Counted from the first letter of the stretch, positions 8,694 through 17,666 are shown. The stretch is 52,328 bases of DNA from Thermodesulfobacteriota bacterium (GCA_034189135.1 JAXHVO010000112.1:1-52328), one strand, 5' to 3'. Notes: generated from the letters alone by a model not told the origin. Program-made: numbers and translations.

Positions 8694-9332
8694 ATGATTA
8701 AAGTTTTACTGGCTGATGACCACAGCATTGTGAGGGCCGGACTTCGCCGAATTGTCGAAGAGAGCGGAGACATGGAGGTTATTGCTGAAGCGGCTGACGG
8801 CAGGGAAGCCATTGAGCAGGTCCATCACACATCCCCTGATGTGGCCATTATCGATATTTCCATGCCCGGTCTCGATGGTCTGGAAGTGATCAGCCAGCTT
8901 AAAATAAACTATCCTGATCTGCCTGTTCTTATATTAACCATGCACGAAGAAGGACAGTATGTGGTTCGGGCCATAGAAGCAGGCGCCATGGGGTATATTA
9001 CCAAGCAGTCTGCTCCGGAACAGCTGGTAAAAGCCATACGAAAAGTTTTTTCCGGTTACCGTTACTTGACGGATGAAGGTACGGAAGCTCTGGCTCTCAG
9101 TGTGGCCAGGGGGGCCCATGGCCAGTCTCCCCTCGATTCGCTTTCCATGCGAGAGCTCCAGGTATTAAGACGTCTGGCCATGGGACATACCAACCGTGAA
9201 ATAGCCAAAGCATACGGCATCAGCATTAAAACTGTGGACACTTACAGGTTCCGCTTATTGAAAAAGCTCAACCTGAGAAATAATGCCGAGCTTTCGCGTT
9301 TTGCCATACAGAACAACCTGATAGATACATGA
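8694..9332 (+). CDS. NarL/FixJ-family response regulator
   Basis: 212 aa cytoplasmic transcription regulator. The receiver domain (1-120) has acidic residues Asp8/Asp9, phosphoacceptor Asp54 in IIDISMPG, Thr in ILTMHE near 82 and Lys in GYITKQ near 104. The C-terminal LuxR-type HTH (about 145-205) contains LSMRELQVLRRLAMGHTNREIA and SIKTVDTYRFRLLKKL. It pairs with the upstream kinase and precedes the liv transporter operon, a plausible target. The stop codon TGA at 9330-9332 is made across an insertion junction: T belongs to the duplicated target and GA to the mobile element. The uninterrupted target would have given TAA at the same place, so the protein was not altered. Confidence 0.9.
   Translation: MIKVLLADDHSIVRAGLRRIVEESGDMEVIAEAADGREAIEQVHHTSPDVAIIDISMPGLDGLEVISQLKINYPDLPVLILTMHEEGQYVVRAIEAGAMGYITKQSAPEQLVKAIRKVFSGYRYLTDEGTEALALSVARGAHGQSPLDSLSMRELQVLRRLAMGHTNREIAKAYGISIKTVDTYRFRLLKKLNLRNNAELSRFAIQNNLIDT
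9323..9330. repeat. Target-site duplication, left copy
   Basis: AGATACAT immediately before the element's first base, repeated exactly at 9673-9680 directly after its last base. The last T is also the first base of the response regulator's stop codon. Confidence 0.8.
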
Positions 9333-9672
9333 GGGGTCGGGGAGTTTTTCAATCCCTACTCAGCTCGTCCGGAGAAGCGGCCATTTGCCCGTATCAGCCT
9401 TAACAAATAAGACCAGCACTCTGTACACGCCCCCTATCTTCTCAGTTAAATCCATACAGGCAGAGACGATCAATGCTGCCGTGGGGTTCTGTTCCTTGGG
9501 GCTGGTTCAAATCGAATCTCAGTCCGCCTAGGCGGACCGTACGCCAGTTTCTCGAAATGATTGTTAAGGCTGATACGGGCAAATGGGCGCTTCTCCGGAC
9601 AAACCACTATCAATCATTAAAACTCAAACAGTTCACCAAAAAGGCCATTGATGAAAAACCCCCTAACCCCTC
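9331..9672 (+). mobile_element. Structured intergenic element, copy 2 (complete, with 8-bp target duplication)
   Basis: 342-bp element between the regulator and livK. Terminal inverted repeats start GAGGGGTCGGGGAGTTTTTC on the left and GAGGGGTTAGGGGGTTTTTC on the opposite strand at the right. Both ends are flanked directly by AGATACAT (9323-9330 and 9673-9680), an exact 8-bp target duplication. Inside, 40-bp inverted arms (9367-9406 and 9561-9600) pair at 39 of 40 positions and enclose a 154-bp core. The core contains the perfect 16-bp palindrome GTCCGCCTAGGCGGAC (9522-9537). There is no transposase gene, so it would be a non-autonomous element mobilised in trans. Family not recognised. Confidence 0.85.
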
Positions 9673-9680
9673 AGATACAT
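9673..9680. repeat. Target-site duplication, right copy
   Basis: AGATACAT directly after the right terminal repeat. The next bases AAG would complete a TAA stop if the element were removed. Confidence 0.8.
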
Positions 9681-9836
9681 AAGTCATAAGCCTAACCGTC
9701 TCTGTAAGGAAATTTCTTACAAAAAAATCAGAAATAGTCGGGTTGACACCGTTTCGACAGTCTGCTACTCATATCAATGATTATTTGGGGGTAATGTTAT
9801 CTTGGATTATTAACACAATAAAAGGAGGGGAATCTG

Positions 9837-11039
9837 ATGAAAAAGTCAAAAGTATTAATCGGCCTGTTGGTAGCGGCTGCCTTAGTTTTTACTTTGGGGG
9901 TATCCCAATCAATGGCTGCAGATACAATCAAGGTGGGAATTGTTTTGCCTCTCACCGGAAAACTGGCCAAGTTTGGTGAGATTGAAAACAAATCATTTCT
10001 CATGGCCCTTCAGGAGATCAACGCGGCAGGAGGGGTAAACGGCAAAAAAATCGAACTGATTATCGAAGACACCACCGGAAAACCGGATGTGGGGCGTTCT
10101 GCCGTTGAGAAGCTGATCACCCAGGACAAGGTAGTGATGTTAGGTGGCGGGTATTCCAGCTCAGTCACCTGGGCAACCATTGCCGTGGCCCAGCAAAACA
10201 AGGTGCCGTTTCTGGTCAACACAGGATCTGCCGATAAAATTACCGAGCAGGGATGGGAATACATCTTCCGACTGAATCCGCCGGTGAGTGAATATCCGGG
10301 TGCATTTGCATCATTTTTGCAAGCCGTGGCCACAGATGTAAAGACCGTTGCCATCCTTCATGAGAATTCTCTGTTTGGTCAGTCCGGTTCTAAAAAGTTT
10401 GTCAAGCAATGCGAAAAACTCGGCCTGGAAGTGGTAATGAAGGAAGGTTACGAAGCCGGCGCCATCGATTTCAAACCATTGCTGACGCAAGTCAAGTCCA
10501 AGAAGGCAGACCTGGTTTATATGATTTCTTATATTATGGACGCCTCTTTGCTTATGAGACAATCCAAGGAGCTCAACCTGAATCCCAAACTTTTCGTGGG
10601 TGGAGCAGCCGGATTTACCCTGCCTGAATTCAAGAAGAACGCGGGAAAAGCCTCGGAATTTGTTTATTCCGCCACTCTGTGGACACCGTCTGTCCCCTAT
10701 CCCGGAGCCAAGGCCTATTATGACAAATTTGTTGAGAAATACAATGAACCCACCGAATATCACGGTGCTGAGGCCTATTCTGCCATGTATGTCATTGCAG
10801 ACGCTCTAAAAAGAACAAAATCACTGACCCGCAAGGATGTGAGGAATGCCCTGGCAAACACCAACCTGATTACCTCCTTCGGCCCGGTCAAGTTTATCTC
10901 TTATGGTAAAAAGACCAATCAGAATAAACTCCCCACATTTCTAGTACAATGGGTAGACGGTAATCTTGAGACGGTATGGCCCAAAAAGGTTGCTACCAAG
11001 GGTTATGTGTATCCCACACCCAAATGGAGCAAGCGGTAA
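9837..11039 (+). CDS. livK: Branched-chain amino-acid-type ABC transporter substrate-binding protein
   Basis: 400 aa periplasmic protein. The signal peptide is about residues 1-27 (lysines, hydrophobic run, then SQSMAA|D). The mature part begins TIKVGIVLPLTGKLAKFGEIE, the standard opening of type I Leu/Ile/Val-binding lobes, with later motifs VGGGYSSSVT and FGPVKF. It is preceded by a strong ribosome-binding site (AAAGGAGGGG). A TTGACA lies at 9743-9748, but its -10 partner is weak. It heads the livKHMGF set. The terminator-like hairpin after its stop would give more binding protein than membrane parts, as in other liv operons. The ligand may be a branched-chain amino acid, another amino acid, an amide or an aromatic acid; sequence alone does not decide. 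Confidence 0.87.
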   Translation: MKKSKVLIGLLVAAALVFTLGVSQSMAADTIKVGIVLPLTGKLAKFGEIENKSFLMALQEINAAGGVNGKKIELIIEDTTGKPDVGRSAVEKLITQDKVVMLGGGYSSSVTWATIAVAQQNKVPFLVNTGSADKITEQGWEYIFRLNPPVSEYPGAFASFLQAVATDVKTVAILHENSLFGQSGSKKFVKQCEKLGLEVVMKEGYEAGAIDFKPLLTQVKSKKADLVYMISYIMDASLLMRQSKELNLNPKLFVGGAAGFTLPEFKKNAGKASEFVYSATLWTPSVPYPGAKAYYDKFVEKYNEPTEYHGAEAYSAMYVIADALKRTKSLTRKDVRNALANTNLITSFGPVKFISYGKKTNQNKLPTFLVQWVDGNLETVWPKKVATKGYVYPTPKWSKR

Positions 11040-11044
11040 CCGAT

Positions 11045-11071
11045 AAAAGGGCGGGGCTTTCCCGCCCTTTT
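11045..11071 (+). terminator. Terminator/attenuator hairpin between livK and livH
   Basis: AAAAGGGCGGG pairs perfectly with CCCGCCCTTTT across a 5-base loop, ending in four T. It lies 5 bp after the livK stop and 37 bp before livH, so it probably reduces read-through into the membrane-component genes instead of ending the operon. Confidence 0.65.
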
Positions 11072-11107
11072 CGTTAACTGGTTGAGTTATAGTACAGGAG
11101 TGATTCT

Positions 11108-11983
11108 ATGGAGGTTTTTCTGCAAACACTGGTGGCCGGGATTTTAAAAGGCGGCCTTTACGGTCTCATCGGTATTGGGATGAGCCTGATTATGGGAGTG
11201 ATGGGCATTATTAACCTGGCTCACGGCCAGTTGATGATGGTGGCCATGTATGTGACCTTTGTGTTGTCCCATTATCTGGGTATAGATCCGTATATATCGC
11301 TTTTCGTCAGCATGCCCGCCCTGTTTTTTCTGGGGGTGGTCATTCAAAAATACACGCTAAATCCCCTCATGGAGGTGGAATCTATTTTACCGGAAAACCA
11401 GGTATTGATGACCGTGGGGATTGGGATGGTGCTGACCGAAATTGCCAGATTTATTTTTACTTCCGATTATAAATCGGTTCAAACCAGCTATTCCGATGCC
11501 ACCTTCTTTCTGGGAGAGATCTCCTTCAGCGTGGCTCTTGTCATTGCCTTTTGTATCGCTATTGCATTTACCCTGTTTATGTTCTGGTTTTTGCTGAAAA
11601 CGGATATCGGGAGATCGATTCGCGCCACTGCCCAGGATAAAGATGCGGCATTGCTGATGGGGGTGAATTCCAAACGCATTACGGTGATTACATTTGGCCT
11701 GGGTTCTGCGCTTGTGGCTGTCGCAGGTACGGTGTTGATGCCGGTTTATTATCTCTTTCCCGATATCGGCGGGCCCTTTACCCGAAAAGCGTTCGTCATC
11801 ACCATCCTGGGTGGTTTAGGATCTACCGTGGGAGCGATTTTCGGCGGCTTAACCCTGGGGCTGGCAGAAGCCTTTGGCGCCACTTATATTGGCATGGCTT
11901 ATGACGATATGATCGGTCTTTTAATTTTTATCCTGGTGCTGTTGTTTTTGCCCGGTGGTTTTAAGCGGTTGACCAAGATTTAA
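11108..11983 (+). CDS. livH: Branched-chain amino-acid-type ABC transporter permease LivH
   Basis: 291 aa integral membrane protein, the first permease of the liv importer. The N-terminus GLIGIGMSLIMGVMGIINLAHGQ is the family hallmark. About eight hydrophobic segments follow, with the cytoplasmic loop IRATAQDKDAALLMGVN (about 176-193) that contacts the ATPases, and a Gly-rich ILGGLGSTVGAIFGGL segment near 232-248. A CAGGAG site precedes the ATG. It forms a heterodimer with LivM, encoded 19 bp downstream. Confidence 0.9.
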   Translation: MEVFLQTLVAGILKGGLYGLIGIGMSLIMGVMGIINLAHGQLMMVAMYVTFVLSHYLGIDPYISLFVSMPALFFLGVVIQKYTLNPLMEVESILPENQVLMTVGIGMVLTEIARFIFTSDYKSVQTSYSDATFFLGEISFSVALVIAFCIAIAFTLFMFWFLLKTDIGRSIRATAQDKDAALLMGVNSKRITVITFGLGSALVAVAGTVLMPVYYLFPDIGGPFTRKAFVITILGGLGSTVGAIFGGLTLGLAEAFGATYIGMAYDDMIGLLIFILVLLFLPGGFKRLTKI

Positions 11984-12002
11984 CCATATTAAGAGGAAAA
12001 GC

Positions 12003-13013
12003 ATGAAAAAATTTATGCCTTTGATTCTACTTATCATCCTGCTCATCTTTCCCCTGGTGGTGCAAAATGCATATTACCAGCATCTTTTTATCCTGGTATT
12101 TATATGGGTGGCGATCGGCTCAGGATGGAACGTAATTGCAGGTTTTACCGGCCAGGTATCTTTTGGCGATGCGGCTTTTTTCGGCACAGGGGCCTATACG
12201 GCAGGACTTCTGGCTCATCATTTTCATATTTCGGCCTGGTGGGGAATGGCCTTTGGGGGCCTCATGGCCATGGCCGTTGCTTTTCCTTTTGGATGGATCT
12301 GTTTTCGGCTAAGAGGTGCCTATTTTGCACTTGCCTCTCTGGCCTTAAATGAGGTGTGCCGGCATATTGCCACCATTGCAGAGCCATTAACGCAGGGCAT
12401 GGTGGGTATTCTCATTATGCCGAGCTTTGTTTCCAAAATTCCCTATTATTATATTGCACTTGTTCTGGCTGTTGTATCGGTCTTATTTGTTCAGGTTGTG
12501 ATGCGATCCAAATGGGGATATTATTTTCTTTCCATACGTGAAGACCAGGATGCAGCGGAGAGCCTGGGCATCAATACTCATCATTACAAAATGGTTTCTT
12601 TGAACATCGCGGCATTTCTTACCGGAATGGCAGGATCGCTGTTTATGAATTACATGGGCTTTATCGATCCTGAGGTGGTGTTCTCTCTCCACGACATTTC
12701 GATTATGGCGATTCTGGTGGGAATTGTGGGTGGTGTGGGAACCATTTACGGTCCGGCCGTGGGTGCCTTTGTGATGGTCGCTGTACATGAATTTTTCAGA
12801 ACCGGTTTTTTCGGTTTTTTCAAAGGCATGGCCGCATTAACCGGCTCGGATTTTCTCGTAGTTGCAGCCAAGTATATCTCACAAGCCCATGTGTTGGGAT
12901 TCGGTATCCTGGTTGTTCTGGTTATTTTATACCTGCCCAATGGCATTGTGGGTGATTGGAACAGAATTATCGGCAGATTTTTTTCCATTAAAAAGAAGGA
13001 GGCAGCCACTTGA
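12003..13013 (+). CDS. livM: Branched-chain amino-acid-type ABC transporter permease LivM
   Basis: 336 aa integral membrane protein, partner permease of LivH. Family motifs: GFTGQVSFGDAAFFGTGAYT near 47-66, the cytoplasmic loop SIREDQDAAESLGI near 178-191, and GIVGGVGTIYGPAVGA near 240-255. A clear GAGGAAAAG site precedes the start. The stop codon TGA overlaps the TTG start of livG, so the two are translationally coupled. Confidence 0.9.
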   Translation: MKKFMPLILLIILLIFPLVVQNAYYQHLFILVFIWVAIGSGWNVIAGFTGQVSFGDAAFFGTGAYTAGLLAHHFHISAWWGMAFGGLMAMAVAFPFGWICFRLRGAYFALASLALNEVCRHIATIAEPLTQGMVGILIMPSFVSKIPYYYIALVLAVVSVLFVQVVMRSKWGYYFLSIREDQDAAESLGINTHHYKMVSLNIAAFLTGMAGSLFMNYMGFIDPEVVFSLHDISIMAILVGIVGGVGTIYGPAVGAFVMVAVHEFFRTGFFGFFKGMAALTGSDFLVVAAKYISQAHVLGFGILVVLVILYLPNGIVGDWNRIIGRFFSIKKKEAAT

Positions 13014-13735
13014 TTTTATTTGAAGTCAAGAATCTGACTAAACATTTTGGCGGTCTGGCAGCGGTTAATAATGTATCCTTTCAGGTTGAAAAGGGGGAAA
13101 TTTTCGGCCTGATCGGTCCCAACGGTTCGGGGAAAACCACTATTTTCAACTGTATCAGCAGCTATTACCCGGTCACAGGTGGAGATATCTATTTTAAAGA
13201 TCAGAATATTACCAGCTTGAAGACCAACAAAATATGCAAAATCGGCATCGGCAGAACATTTCAGGTGGTCAAACCGTTAGGCAGGTTATCGGTTCTGGAC
13301 AATGTCATTGCCGCCGCATTTTCCAAAGTTAAAACCAAGCATGAGGCTCGTGATGTGGCAATGGAGACCCTGGAATTTTGCGGGCTGGCACACCGAAAAG
13401 AGATTATCGCTAAAAGCCTTCCCATCGGTGAACGAAAACGCCTTGAAATTGCCCGAGCCATGGCCACCCGGCCGGAACTGTTACTTCTGGATGAGACCGC
13501 AGCCGGCCTAAACCCCACGGAACTTGATGCCGCCATTGATTTAATCAAGAAGATCCGCGATAAAGGGGTCACCATTATTATTGTAGAACATATCATGAAG
13601 GTGATTATGACCATATCCGACCGCATCCATGCCATTAATTTCGGTCAGACCATTGCCGAAGGAATACCTAAAGAGGTGTCCAATAACAAGGCGGTCATTG
13701 AAGCTTATCTGGGGGAAGAATATGCTCACGGTTAA
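13010..13735 (+). CDS. livG: Branched-chain amino-acid-type ABC transporter ATPase LivG
   Basis: 241 aa ATP-binding subunit. Walker A GPNGSGKT is about 38-45. The signature segment is the variant LPIGERKRLEIARAM (about 138-152), usual for LivG, where LSGG is often altered. Walker B is LLLLDE and the switch motif is VEHIM. It starts with TTG at 13010, supported by AAGGAGG a few bases upstream and by overlap with the livM stop (TTGA). It pairs with LivF on the cytoplasmic face of LivHM. Confidence 0.9.
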   Translation: MILFEVKNLTKHFGGLAAVNNVSFQVEKGEIFGLIGPNGSGKTTIFNCISSYYPVTGGDIYFKDQNITSLKTNKICKIGIGRTFQVVKPLGRLSVLDNVIAAAFSKVKTKHEARDVAMETLEFCGLAHRKEIIAKSLPIGERKRLEIARAMATRPELLLLDETAAGLNPTELDAAIDLIKKIRDKGVTIIIVEHIMKVIMTISDRIHAINFGQTIAEGIPKEVSNNKAVIEAYLGEEYAHG

Positions 13736-14426
13736 TAATATCGACGTTTTTTATGGAGATTTGCAGGTTCTGTGGGATGTCTCATTCGAAATTCGGGAGG
13801 GCGAAATTCTGGTATTGATCGGTGCCAATGGCGCAGGAAAATCGACCACCATTAAGACGCTTTCTTCACTGCTTACTCCTGCAAAGGGAACCATTGAATT
13901 CAACGGTGCTCGACTTGATCATCACGATCCGTATGAAATCATTCAGCTTGGTATCGTGCATGTCCCGGAAGGAAGACGGCTTTTTCCCGAGATGAGTGTG
14001 GAAGAAAACCTGATCATGGGCTCCCTTTACGGGGAGGCGAAAGCAAAGCGATACCAAACCATGGAACATGTGTTTGAGCTTTTCCCCAGAATGAAAGAAA
14101 GAAGAAAACAGATGGCCGGAACCCTTTCAGGTGGGGAACAACAAATGGCCGCCATCGGAAGAGGCCTGATGTCTCTGCCAAAAATTATGATGTTTGATGA
14201 ACCCTCCTTGGGCCTGGCTCCCATTCTGGTTCAGGAAATCTTTGCCATGATCAGAAGAATCAAAGATGAGGGAGTCACCATTTTGCTTGTTGAACAAAAT
14301 GTAACCCAGACCCTTGCCATGTGCGACCGGGCCTATGTTATGGAAAACGGACGTATCGTCCTTGAAGGAAAAGGCAGCGAGCTCAGGGAAGACGAGCAGA
14401 TTAGGGAGGCTTTTTTAGGGATTTAG
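13722..14426 (+). CDS. livF: Branched-chain amino-acid-type ABC transporter ATPase LivF
   Basis: 234 aa second ATPase. It begins MLTVNNIDVFYGDLQVLWDV, with Walker A GANGAGKS (about 37-44), signature LSGGEQQM (about 136-143), Walker B IMMFDEPSLGLAP and switch VEQNV. The frame stays open back to 13629, but those 31 codons lie inside livG, are unlike the family, and lack a site. ATG 13722 has GGGGGAAGAA before it and gives the normal length. It overlaps livG by 14 bp and is the last gene of the operon. No strong terminator follows; a decayed 7-bp-period repeat lies downstream. Confidence 0.9.
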   Translation: MLTVNNIDVFYGDLQVLWDVSFEIREGEILVLIGANGAGKSTTIKTLSSLLTPAKGTIEFNGARLDHHDPYEIIQLGIVHVPEGRRLFPEMSVEENLIMGSLYGEAKAKRYQTMEHVFELFPRMKERRKQMAGTLSGGEQQMAAIGRGLMSLPKIMMFDEPSLGLAPILVQEIFAMIRRIKDEGVTILLVEQNVTQTLAMCDRAYVMENGRIVLEGKGSELREDEQIREAFLGI

Positions 14427-14503
14427 GTTTTAAGTACAACAATATCGACCAGTTGTTATCGTTTTCAGCCAATACCTAGTTTTTTGCGTTGAAAGATGAT
14501 TTT

Positions 14504-14552
14504 ACGAATTTCGAGGTACGAGTTTCGTGTTTAAAAAAGAAGACCCGTAACA
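14504..14552. repeat. Decayed 7-bp-period repeat
   Basis: Units ACGAATT, TCGAGGT, ACGAGTT and TCGTGTT occur in succession, followed by ACCCGTAAC. The preceding bases (TTGAAAGATGAT) and the following TTTAAAAAAGAAGACC match the surroundings of the better array at 23949-24013, so this is a degenerate copy of the same repeat family. Confidence 0.5.
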
Positions 14553-14626
14553 TGATGTAGATTCCCAGCAGTTATCCTTTTTTTCGGATCCTGCTTTGAA
14601 ATCAGATTGTCCGCATAGAGTTATAA

Positions 14627-17041
14627 CTACATATCCATTTTATAAAACTGTTCCGGCTCGGTAATCGAATCAGGTTTTGGGGTATATTCGGTGGGAACAG
14701 TCCCTTCCTTAAAACATTCAAAAATGGTCTCTTCTGATTCAGTAATAGGCAACAGGCCTGTTTTTGCATCGATCTGGGAAAAAACAACCCCTTCAGGTAC
14801 CTGAAAAATCCTCACCGCTTTTTTGTCAAGGATGCGTTTCATATAACCCAGCCAGATGGGACAGGCCGCCTTGGAACCGGTTTCATATACCCCCAGTGAG
14901 CTCTCCTCGTCAAATCCGACCCACACACCGGATATATAACGCGGTGTGTATCCTAAAAACCAGGCATCAAACAGGTCGTTGGTGGTCCCGGTCTTACCGG
15001 CAGTCGGTCTGCCCAAAGCTTTGGCCCTCCAGCCGGTTCCATGTTGAACCACACCTTCGAGAAGGTTGGTCATGATATAGGCCGTGGTTTTTTCTATGGC
15101 TTTTTCCTTGGTCGGGACAGATTCTTCCAGCACGTTTCCATCTCGATCAATAATTTTCGTAATAAACACCGGCTCAACCAGGTAGCCAAAATTGTTGAAC
15201 ACCGAATATGCGTTCACCAGTTCAAGCAGAGATACACCGGAAGAACCCAGGGCTATGGAAAGATCTCTGTTTAAATTGGAATTAATCCCGAGCTTTCTGG
15301 CGTAATCAATGGCGTAATCGATCCCGATGTCCTGCAGAATTTTGATGGTGACCACATTGCGGGATTTTGCCAGCGCTGTTCGAAACAGGGTGGGCCCGTA
15401 AAATTTTTTTCCATAATTTTTAGGCTTCCATTTTAAATCCTGTTCTTCATCTTTAAACACGATGGGAGAATCGATAATGGTGGTTGCCGGTGTATACCCC
15501 ATATCGATTGCTGCGGCATAGATGATCGGTTTAAAGGCGGAACCGGGTTGGCGTCTTGATTGTATCGCCCGGTTAAACTGGGTTTCTCTGGCATCACGAC
15601 CACCTATCATTGCCTTTACATGACCTGTTTCAGCCTCTAAAGACAAAAGGGCCCCTTCGGCTTTGGGAATCTGTTCCAGTGCGAGGCTCCACAACTCACT
15701 GCCTTCTTTTTTATCCTTTACTTTTACCAGTATCACATCGCCTTGTTTTAAAACCCGGCCGGGATGTTTCACCGCATTTTCGCGAAAAGGAACCTCCGGA
15801 TCAGGCTTTCTGGCCCAACCCATATCTGAAATTTCAATCACCCCCCGGGTGTTGCCCATGCGAACGGTAGTGGTATTGTTTTTATCATCCACCTGGATGA
15901 CCACACCTTTGAGTATCTTTCCTTTCTCAATGGGCGTTTCATCGATTTCGACCTGCAGTTCTTTGGAAAATGCTTCGATTTCCTCCTTAATCAGATGTTT
16001 CACCGGACCTCGATAGCCCTGGCGTTTATCAAGCGCTTTCAAACCTTTTTCGATCTCTTCCCGCGCAATTTTTTGCATCTCGATATTTACGCAGGTATAG
16101 ATTTTGAGGCCTTCCCGGTACAAAATTTCAGGACCGTATTTTTTTTCGATATACCGCCTGACATGCTCGGTATAAAAAGGAACCTTTTCAATATACCAGT
16201 TCCGCCTCGGTTGAATATCAAGTTGCACATTAATGGCCCGGGTGGCTTGAATATTGGTAATATATCCCTCTGCGACCATACGGTTTAAAACGTAGATCTG
16301 ACGCTGTTTTGCTCTTTCAGGAAATCTGAAGGGAGAATATCGACTGGGTGCCTGTGGCAGTCCAGCCAAAAGTGCACATTCGGCCAGGTTTAATTCTTTA
16401 GCGGATTTTGCAAAATAATTTTCCGATGCGGCCTCCACGCCGTAAGCCGCATGTCCCAGATATATCTGATTTAAATATAAATACAGAATCTCCTGTTTGG
16501 AAAAGGTTTTATCAATCCGATAGGCAAGTATGGCCTCCTTTATTTTCCTGGTATAGCTTCTTTCCGGTGTCAAAAAAAACGATTTGGTCACCTGCTGGGT
16601 AATGGTGCTACCTCCCTGTACAATTTCACCGGCCTCAAGATTTTTAATAAAGGCTCTAACAATGCTGAAAAAGTCAACCCCCTGGTGCTTGTAAAATCTT
16701 GCATCTTCCGAAGCAATGAAGGCCTCAATCAACATGGCTGGAATTTCCGATAAAGGAACGACCTCCCTGCGTTCATGATAAAACTCAGCAATTTTTCTGT
16801 TGTCGTCAGAATAAACCTCTGTTATTATTGAAGGATGATATTCGGTTAAAGAAGCAATTTTAGGAAGATCTTTGCTTAAATAAAGATAAATGATCACTGA
16901 TGCAAGAACGCCGGACAAAATGATAAAAACGGCTGCCAACAGGGAATATTTAATAATTAACCTTACACTGATTCCTTCACTCGGTCTGGCGCGTTTTTTC
17001 AATATTTCAGTGGTACTTCTTCGTTGAGGCATGGTGGTCAT
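14627..17041 (-). CDS. mrcA: Class A penicillin-binding protein 1A (glycosyltransferase/transpeptidase)
   Basis: 804 aa bifunctional peptidoglycan synthase anchored by one N-terminal membrane segment (about 28-54). The GT51 glycosyltransferase domain (about 75-245) has EDARFYKHQG with Glu112 and GGSTITQQVTK. The penicillin-binding transpeptidase domain (about 430-740) has the nucleophile Ser501 in SAFK, KSRN as the second motif and KTGTT as the third. An OB-like insert lies between the domains. ATG 17041 has AAGGGAG only 1 base away; ATG 17032 (three codons in) is 10 bases from it and may be the real start. It is a single transcription unit, convergent with livF. Confidence 0.92.
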   Translation of the reverse strand: MTTMPQRRSTTEILKKRARPSEGISVRLIIKYSLLAAVFIILSGVLASVIIYLYLSKDLPKIASLTEYHPSIITEVYSDDNRKIAEFYHERREVVPLSEIPAMLIEAFIASEDARFYKHQGVDFFSIVRAFIKNLEAGEIVQGGSTITQQVTKSFFLTPERSYTRKIKEAILAYRIDKTFSKQEILYLYLNQIYLGHAAYGVEAASENYFAKSAKELNLAECALLAGLPQAPSRYSPFRFPERAKQRQIYVLNRMVAEGYITNIQATRAINVQLDIQPRRNWYIEKVPFYTEHVRRYIEKKYGPEILYREGLKIYTCVNIEMQKIAREEIEKGLKALDKRQGYRGPVKHLIKEEIEAFSKELQVEIDETPIEKGKILKGVVIQVDDKNNTTTVRMGNTRGVIEISDMGWARKPDPEVPFRENAVKHPGRVLKQGDVILVKVKDKKEGSELWSLALEQIPKAEGALLSLEAETGHVKAMIGGRDARETQFNRAIQSRRQPGSAFKPIIYAAAIDMGYTPATTIIDSPIVFKDEEQDLKWKPKNYGKKFYGPTLFRTALAKSRNVVTIKILQDIGIDYAIDYARKLGINSNLNRDLSIALGSSGVSLLELVNAYSVFNNFGYLVEPVFITKIIDRDGNVLEESVPTKEKAIEKTTAYIMTNLLEGVVQHGTGWRAKALGRPTAGKTGTTNDLFDAWFLGYTPRYISGVWVGFDEESSLGVYETGSKAACPIWLGYMKRILDKKAVRIFQVPEGVVFSQIDAKTGLLPITESEETIFECFKEGTVPTEYTPKPDSITEPEQFYKMDM

Positions 17042-17288
17042 ACTCCCTTAAAATCATATTTTTTATTTTTGCCTGTCGTACCAAATTTTAAGCGATTAAG
17101 CAAGGTGCCGGTAAATTTAAAAATAAATTGACTTTATATACGTGTACGGGTAATTCAGTAAAGTTTTTAACAGTTTTCCCGGTCACGAATCGGCTTCACG
17201 GTTTAATAGGAGTTAAGGCTGTCAACCAGCCACCGCTGAAACCTGAAGCTTACCCGTTAACCTTTGATACTCTAAGGAATTATTTTTT

Positions 17289-17666
17289 ATGATCAAACTT
17301 GATTTTAACAAAACCGGTGGCCTTCTGCCTGCCATTGTCCAGGACTATGAAACAGGTGAAGTGTTGATGCTGGCATATATAAATGAAAATGCATGGGAGG
17401 CGACTCTTTCCACTGGAAAAGCAACATATTTCAGTCGAAGCCGACAAAAACTGTGGATAAAGGGAGAATCTTCCGGAAACATGCAGATTGTGCAGGAAAT
17501 CAGGATCGACTGTGATGATGACACGGTTCTTTTTAAAGTGCAACAGATCGGCGGCGCGGCCTGTCACAAAGGGTATAGAAGCTGTTTTTTTAAGAAAGTT
17601 GATCATGGCGTTGCCAAAGTAACTGAACAACGGGTCTTTGACCCGAAGGAGGTATATCATAAATGA
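17289..17666 (+). CDS. hisI: Phosphoribosyl-AMP cyclohydrolase
   Basis: 125 aa histidine-biosynthesis enzyme that opens the adenine ring of phosphoribosyl-AMP (third step). Metal-binding residues are seen in the [10 protein letters not shown] segment (about 77-86) and in the cysteines of [14 protein letters not shown] (about 94-107). The active-site region [17 protein letters not shown] is near 49-65. It is the stand-alone form without the HisE domain. AAGGA lies about 10 bp before the ATG. It overlaps hisG by 4 bp (ATGA). Confidence 0.92.
   Translation: MIKLDFNKTGGLLPAIVQDYETGEVLMLAYINENAWEATLSTGKATYFSRSRQKLWIKGESSGNMQIVQEIRIDCDDDTVLFKVQQIGGAACHKGYRSCFFKKVDHGVAKVTEQRVFDPKEVYHK

Noticed and set aside
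9448-9530. Coding reading of the element core (for example AETINAAVGFCSLGLVQIES) as a transposase remnant.
   Set aside because: The frame does not continue in any copy, copy 1 diverges strongly at the protein level, and the base changes fit stem pairing better than codon positions. It remains possible that the core descended from a coding sequence.
13629-13721. N-terminal extension of LivF by 31 residues.
   Set aside because: It lies inside livG, lacks a ribosome-binding site and is unlike other LivF proteins.
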